From NCBI GenBank assembly GCA_027622275.1, contig JAQBZB010000037.1, forward strand, positions 1 to 44,296: a stretch of 44,296 bases of DNA. The letters are read 5' to 3'. This document shows positions 42,103-44,296 of this stretch, in pieces. The stretch is from Planctomycetota bacterium (GTDB taxonomy: Bacteria; Planctomycetota; Planctomycetia; Pirellulales; Pirellulaceae). Below the pieces are notes generated by a model. It ran no database searches. It worked only from the letters and a program-made list of their open reading frames with translations, and had not been told where the DNA came from. How positions within the stretch are numbered: position 1 is the first letter of the stretch; every line of letters begins with the position of its first letter. Both the position numbers and the translations under genes were made by a program.

Positions 42103-43923
42103 ATGGCTACTGCTGAAATCCAACTCGAAGCCCCCGCCACCAAGCAGCTACCGACGACGGGTTCGGAATCCCGCGCGTTCTGGATGCTGCGGGCCCGGCG
42201 GCTGAACACAATGACCAGCCACGCCTTGCGGTCGATGCGCGTGCAATTGGTTTCCATCAGCTTTGCGAGTTTGGTGATGTGGGTCGGGCTTTACATCCTC
42301 TTTCAACAAGGCTTTCAGTTCATTCACACCGGTTTGCTCCACGCCGGGATGCGGACCCAGTTCGTTCACGCCATTTTCAATGTCTTCTTCCTCGCCCTGT
42401 CGGTGATGCTGATGTTCTCGTCGGCCATCATCATGTACGGCAACTTGTTTAAATCCGAAGAGGTCAGATTTCTCCTGACAACACCATCGCGGCCCGAACG
42501 AATCGTCATTCACAAGTTCCACGAAGCCGTGTTCTACAGCTGTTGGGGCTTCTTGTTGCTGGGCAGCCCCATGTTGATTGCCTACGGCGATACCGCGCTG
42601 TCGCCCTGGTACTACTACGTGCTCTTGGTTCCCTTCATGCTTGCGTTTGTGTTGATTCCCGCCGCGATCGGGGCGATCGCTTGCCTGCTCGTGGTGCGTT
42701 TGCTGCCAACGGTTCGTCTGCACGCGCTGGTCATTCTCGCGGGAATTGTCGTTGTGGCAGGTCTGTTCTTCGGTTGGAACATCTTGGCTTATCAGAACCG
42801 CGACCTGATGACGATGAACTGGTTTCAAGATGTCCTGGCCCGGCTCGAGTATTCCGAGCAGCGTTTGCTCCCCAGTTGGTGGTTGAGTACCGGCCTGCTC
42901 GAAGCTGCTCACCCGGCCCAGTCGAGGACAGGCCGCCCTGCTTGGCTGGAGAGTTTTTACTTTTTAGCCGTTTTGGCTTCGAACGCTTTGTTGCTGCAAC
43001 TGGTGTTGGCGACCGTTGCGAATCGATGCTTTCGAGTGTCCTACAGCGAACTGCAAGGGGTCACGCGTTCCCAACGAAACAATCGTGTCAGTTGGATCGA
43101 TCGCAGCGTGGCGTTCGTGTGCCGCCCGCTGCCTGCCACGCTGCGGATGTTCGTCATCAAAGACTTGCGACTGTTTCGCCGCGACCCGATGCAATGGTCT
43201 CAGTTCGCAATCTTTACGAGCCTGTTGCTTCTGTACTTCTTCAACGTCCGGCGATTCGACTACGCCGGGACGCTCGTACAGTGGGTGACCGTCATCAGCT
43301 TCCTCAATGTCGCGGTCGTCGGACTGATTCTTTCGACCTTCACGACGCGTTTCATTTTCCCCATGATCAGCCTCGAGGGACGCCGGTTTTGGGTACTTGG
43401 AACCGCTCCGATCAAACGTGATCTTGTGCTGTGGGGCAAGTTCTGGTTCGCGTGCGTCGGCGCGATTCCACCCTGCTCTTTGCTCGTGTTGGCCAGCGAC
43501 ATCAGTTTGAAAATTGCCACGCGCCTGCCATTGGTTGCCGTCATCCATCAAGTAACTTGCTGGATGCTGTGCATTGGATTGGCGGCGATGGCGGTAGGAC
43601 TCGGCGCCAGATTGCCGAACCTCCGCGAGCCTTCGCCGTCCAAGATCGCCGCCGGCTTCGGTGGCACGCTCAATCTCGTGCTGAGCGCGCTCTATATCAT
43701 GGCTCTCGTCTTGTTGACCGCCGTGCCTTGTTTCTTCTGGACCGAGACCGCTTGGTTAACAAAGATCAATCCAGAGGGGAGCTTCATCTTCGGCGGCACG
43801 ATTGGCCTCGGCACGCCTGGAGCTGTGATGGTTGGCGTCAGCCTGATGCTTCTTCTGGCGGCCGCCGCGACGATCGTCCCACTGCGCATCGGGATACGAG
43901 CGTTCCGCCGGTTGGAATTCTGA
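42103..43923 (+). CDS. Large ABC-2-type exporter permease
   Basis: 606 residues with about 12 hydrophobic segments in two groups (for example LVMWVGLYILFQQGF, ALSVMLMFSSAIIMYGNLF, LVPFMLAFVLIPAAIGAIACLLV, VTVISFLNVAVVGLILSTF and IMALVLLTAVPCFFW). The pattern, with RFLLTTPSRPERIVIHKF between segments, fits putative ABC exporter permeases of this type. Partner of the ATPase just upstream. The exported substrate is unknown. A TTG at 42100 immediately precedes the ATG I chose. Confidence 0.85.
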   Translation: MATAEIQLEAPATKQLPTTGSESRAFWMLRARRLNTMTSHALRSMRVQLVSISFASLVMWVGLYILFQQGFQFIHTGLLHAGMRTQFVHAIFNVFFLALSVMLMFSSAIIMYGNLFKSEEVRFLLTTPSRPERIVIHKFHEAVFYSCWGFLLLGSPMLIAYGDTALSPWYYYVLLVPFMLAFVLIPAAIGAIACLLVVRLLPTVRLHALVILAGIVVVAGLFFGWNILAYQNRDLMTMNWFQDVLARLEYSEQRLLPSWWLSTGLLEAAHPAQSRTGRPAWLESFYFLAVLASNALLLQLVLATVANRCFRVSYSELQGVTRSQRNNRVSWIDRSVAFVCRPLPATLRMFVIKDLRLFRRDPMQWSQFAIFTSLLLLYFFNVRRFDYAGTLVQWVTVISFLNVAVVGLILSTFTTRFIFPMISLEGRRFWVLGTAPIKRDLVLWGKFWFACVGAIPPCSLLVLASDISLKIATRLPLVAVIHQVTCWMLCIGLAAMAVGLGARLPNLREPSPSKIAAGFGGTLNLVLSALYIMALVLLTAVPCFFWTETAWLTKINPEGSFIFGGTIGLGTPGAVMVGVSLMLLLAAAATIVPLRIGIRAFRRLEF

Positions 43924-44054
43924 GCGTCATTGCGTCAATACGCAACCCACTGCAAGTTCGTCAGGCTGCTCCACCGCCAAGAGTCAGCGGTCTCGACCAG
44001 ATTCGCCCGCCAAGCATTGCGTTCCACATAACGTACGACCGCCGCGTAGGCAGT

Positions 44055-44152
44055 GTGGCACGTTCAAAGCGCATCGCTGGGCGTGGCGCACAACCAAGCG
44101 TGGCGTTTCCTCGCACCCCAGCCAGGCCCTTCGAAGACTCAGGGCGTGCCAC
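44055..44152. repeat. Possible degenerate palindromic element
   Basis: GTGGCACG (44055-44062) and CGTGCCAC (44145-44152) bound a 98-base segment in the last intergenic region (43924-44226) that contains GGGCGTGGCGCAC and AAGCGTGGCG. The ends are exact but short. I see no terminator after the permease gene. Confidence 0.3.
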
Positions 44153-44212
44153 CCGACCTTCGCCGCGAGTCCTCGCTGACTTAATGTGTTTGGACACAAC
44201 ATGCTAATAGTC

Positions 44213-44296
44213 AGGAGGACTCGCCTATGTTCAAGGATGAACGCAGGAGTAGGGTTTGGGACGATATTCGTCAACGAGGAATTCGAGCGTTTGCCG
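44213..44296 (+). CDS. Start of an unidentified gene (3' partial)
   Basis: AGGAGG at 44213-44218 lies eight bases before ATG 44227, the best ribosome-binding site in the window. The coding part runs from 44227 to the right edge: MFKDERRSRVWDDIRQRGIR, then AFA. It is basic and helical with no signal peptide. Too little is visible to name it. The feature start includes the ribosome-binding site. Confidence 0.5.

Overview
The window looks like a piece of a Planctomycetota chromosome of moderately high GC. I infer this from protein families that are abundant in that phylum: a DUF1587/1592/1588/1595/1585 cytochrome-like protein translationally coupled to a DUF1552 protein, a PVC-type haem-binding CxxCH protein, DUF1080 and DUF3500 proteins, TDxGL leucine-rich repeats, a zinc-ribbon/membrane protein, and many Tat-type signals. 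All identifications come from reading the sequence; no database was searched.

Layout. 1-4.2 kb: signalling, with a 5'-truncated multi-PAS hybrid histidine kinase whose ATPase domain is split by a palindromic insertion, then a receiver-MpsC (DUF2294) fusion. 4.3-4.75 kb: a DUF1499 relic and a candidate small RNA with a strong terminator. 4.8-9.1 kb: a glycan cluster (unknown protein, GT4 glycosyltransferase, (alpha/alpha)6-barrel partner, GH130 phosphorylase). 9.2-9.55 kb: nested palindromic mobile elements. 9.6-14 kb: a CopA-type copper ATPase followed by a decayed patch (VapBC-like pair with a run-on toxin frame, antisense DUF433 antitoxin, second CopA relic). 14-17.6 kb: LRR membrane protein, cold-shock gene with a 35-residue lysine-rich microprotein, zinc-ribbon membrane protein, more palindromes, small membrane protein. 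17.8-24.8 kb: a degradative cluster with amidase and SDR on the minus strand, and DUF3500, CocE-type hydrolase, exported RidA and an exported SelA-like PLP enzyme on the plus strand. 24.8-29.2 kb: defence, with HicBA and McrBC (mcrB carries a one-base frameshift). 29.5-39.7 kb: internally deleted DUF1080, phytanoyl-CoA dioxygenase-like protein, DUF1592/DUF1552 pair, second cold-shock gene, and a large haem-binding dehydrogenase-like protein. 39.7-44.3 kb: small membrane proteins, an ABC-2 exporter, and the start of a further gene.

Two themes stand out. First, the DNA is peppered with about ten unrelated families of palindromic repeats and contains no transposase. Three lie inside coding sequences (histidine kinase, GT4, copper ATPase), and one sits inside another with a perfect 12-bp terminal inverted repeat and an exact 8-bp target duplication, which is direct evidence of transposition. 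Second, a Tat-exported RidA/PLP-enzyme pair overlaps by four bases, suggesting an imine-generating and imine-hydrolysing module outside the cytoplasm. Several genes are broken or shortened (kinase, mcrB, DUF1080, vapC, CopA and DUF1499 relics), so the window also records active gene decay.
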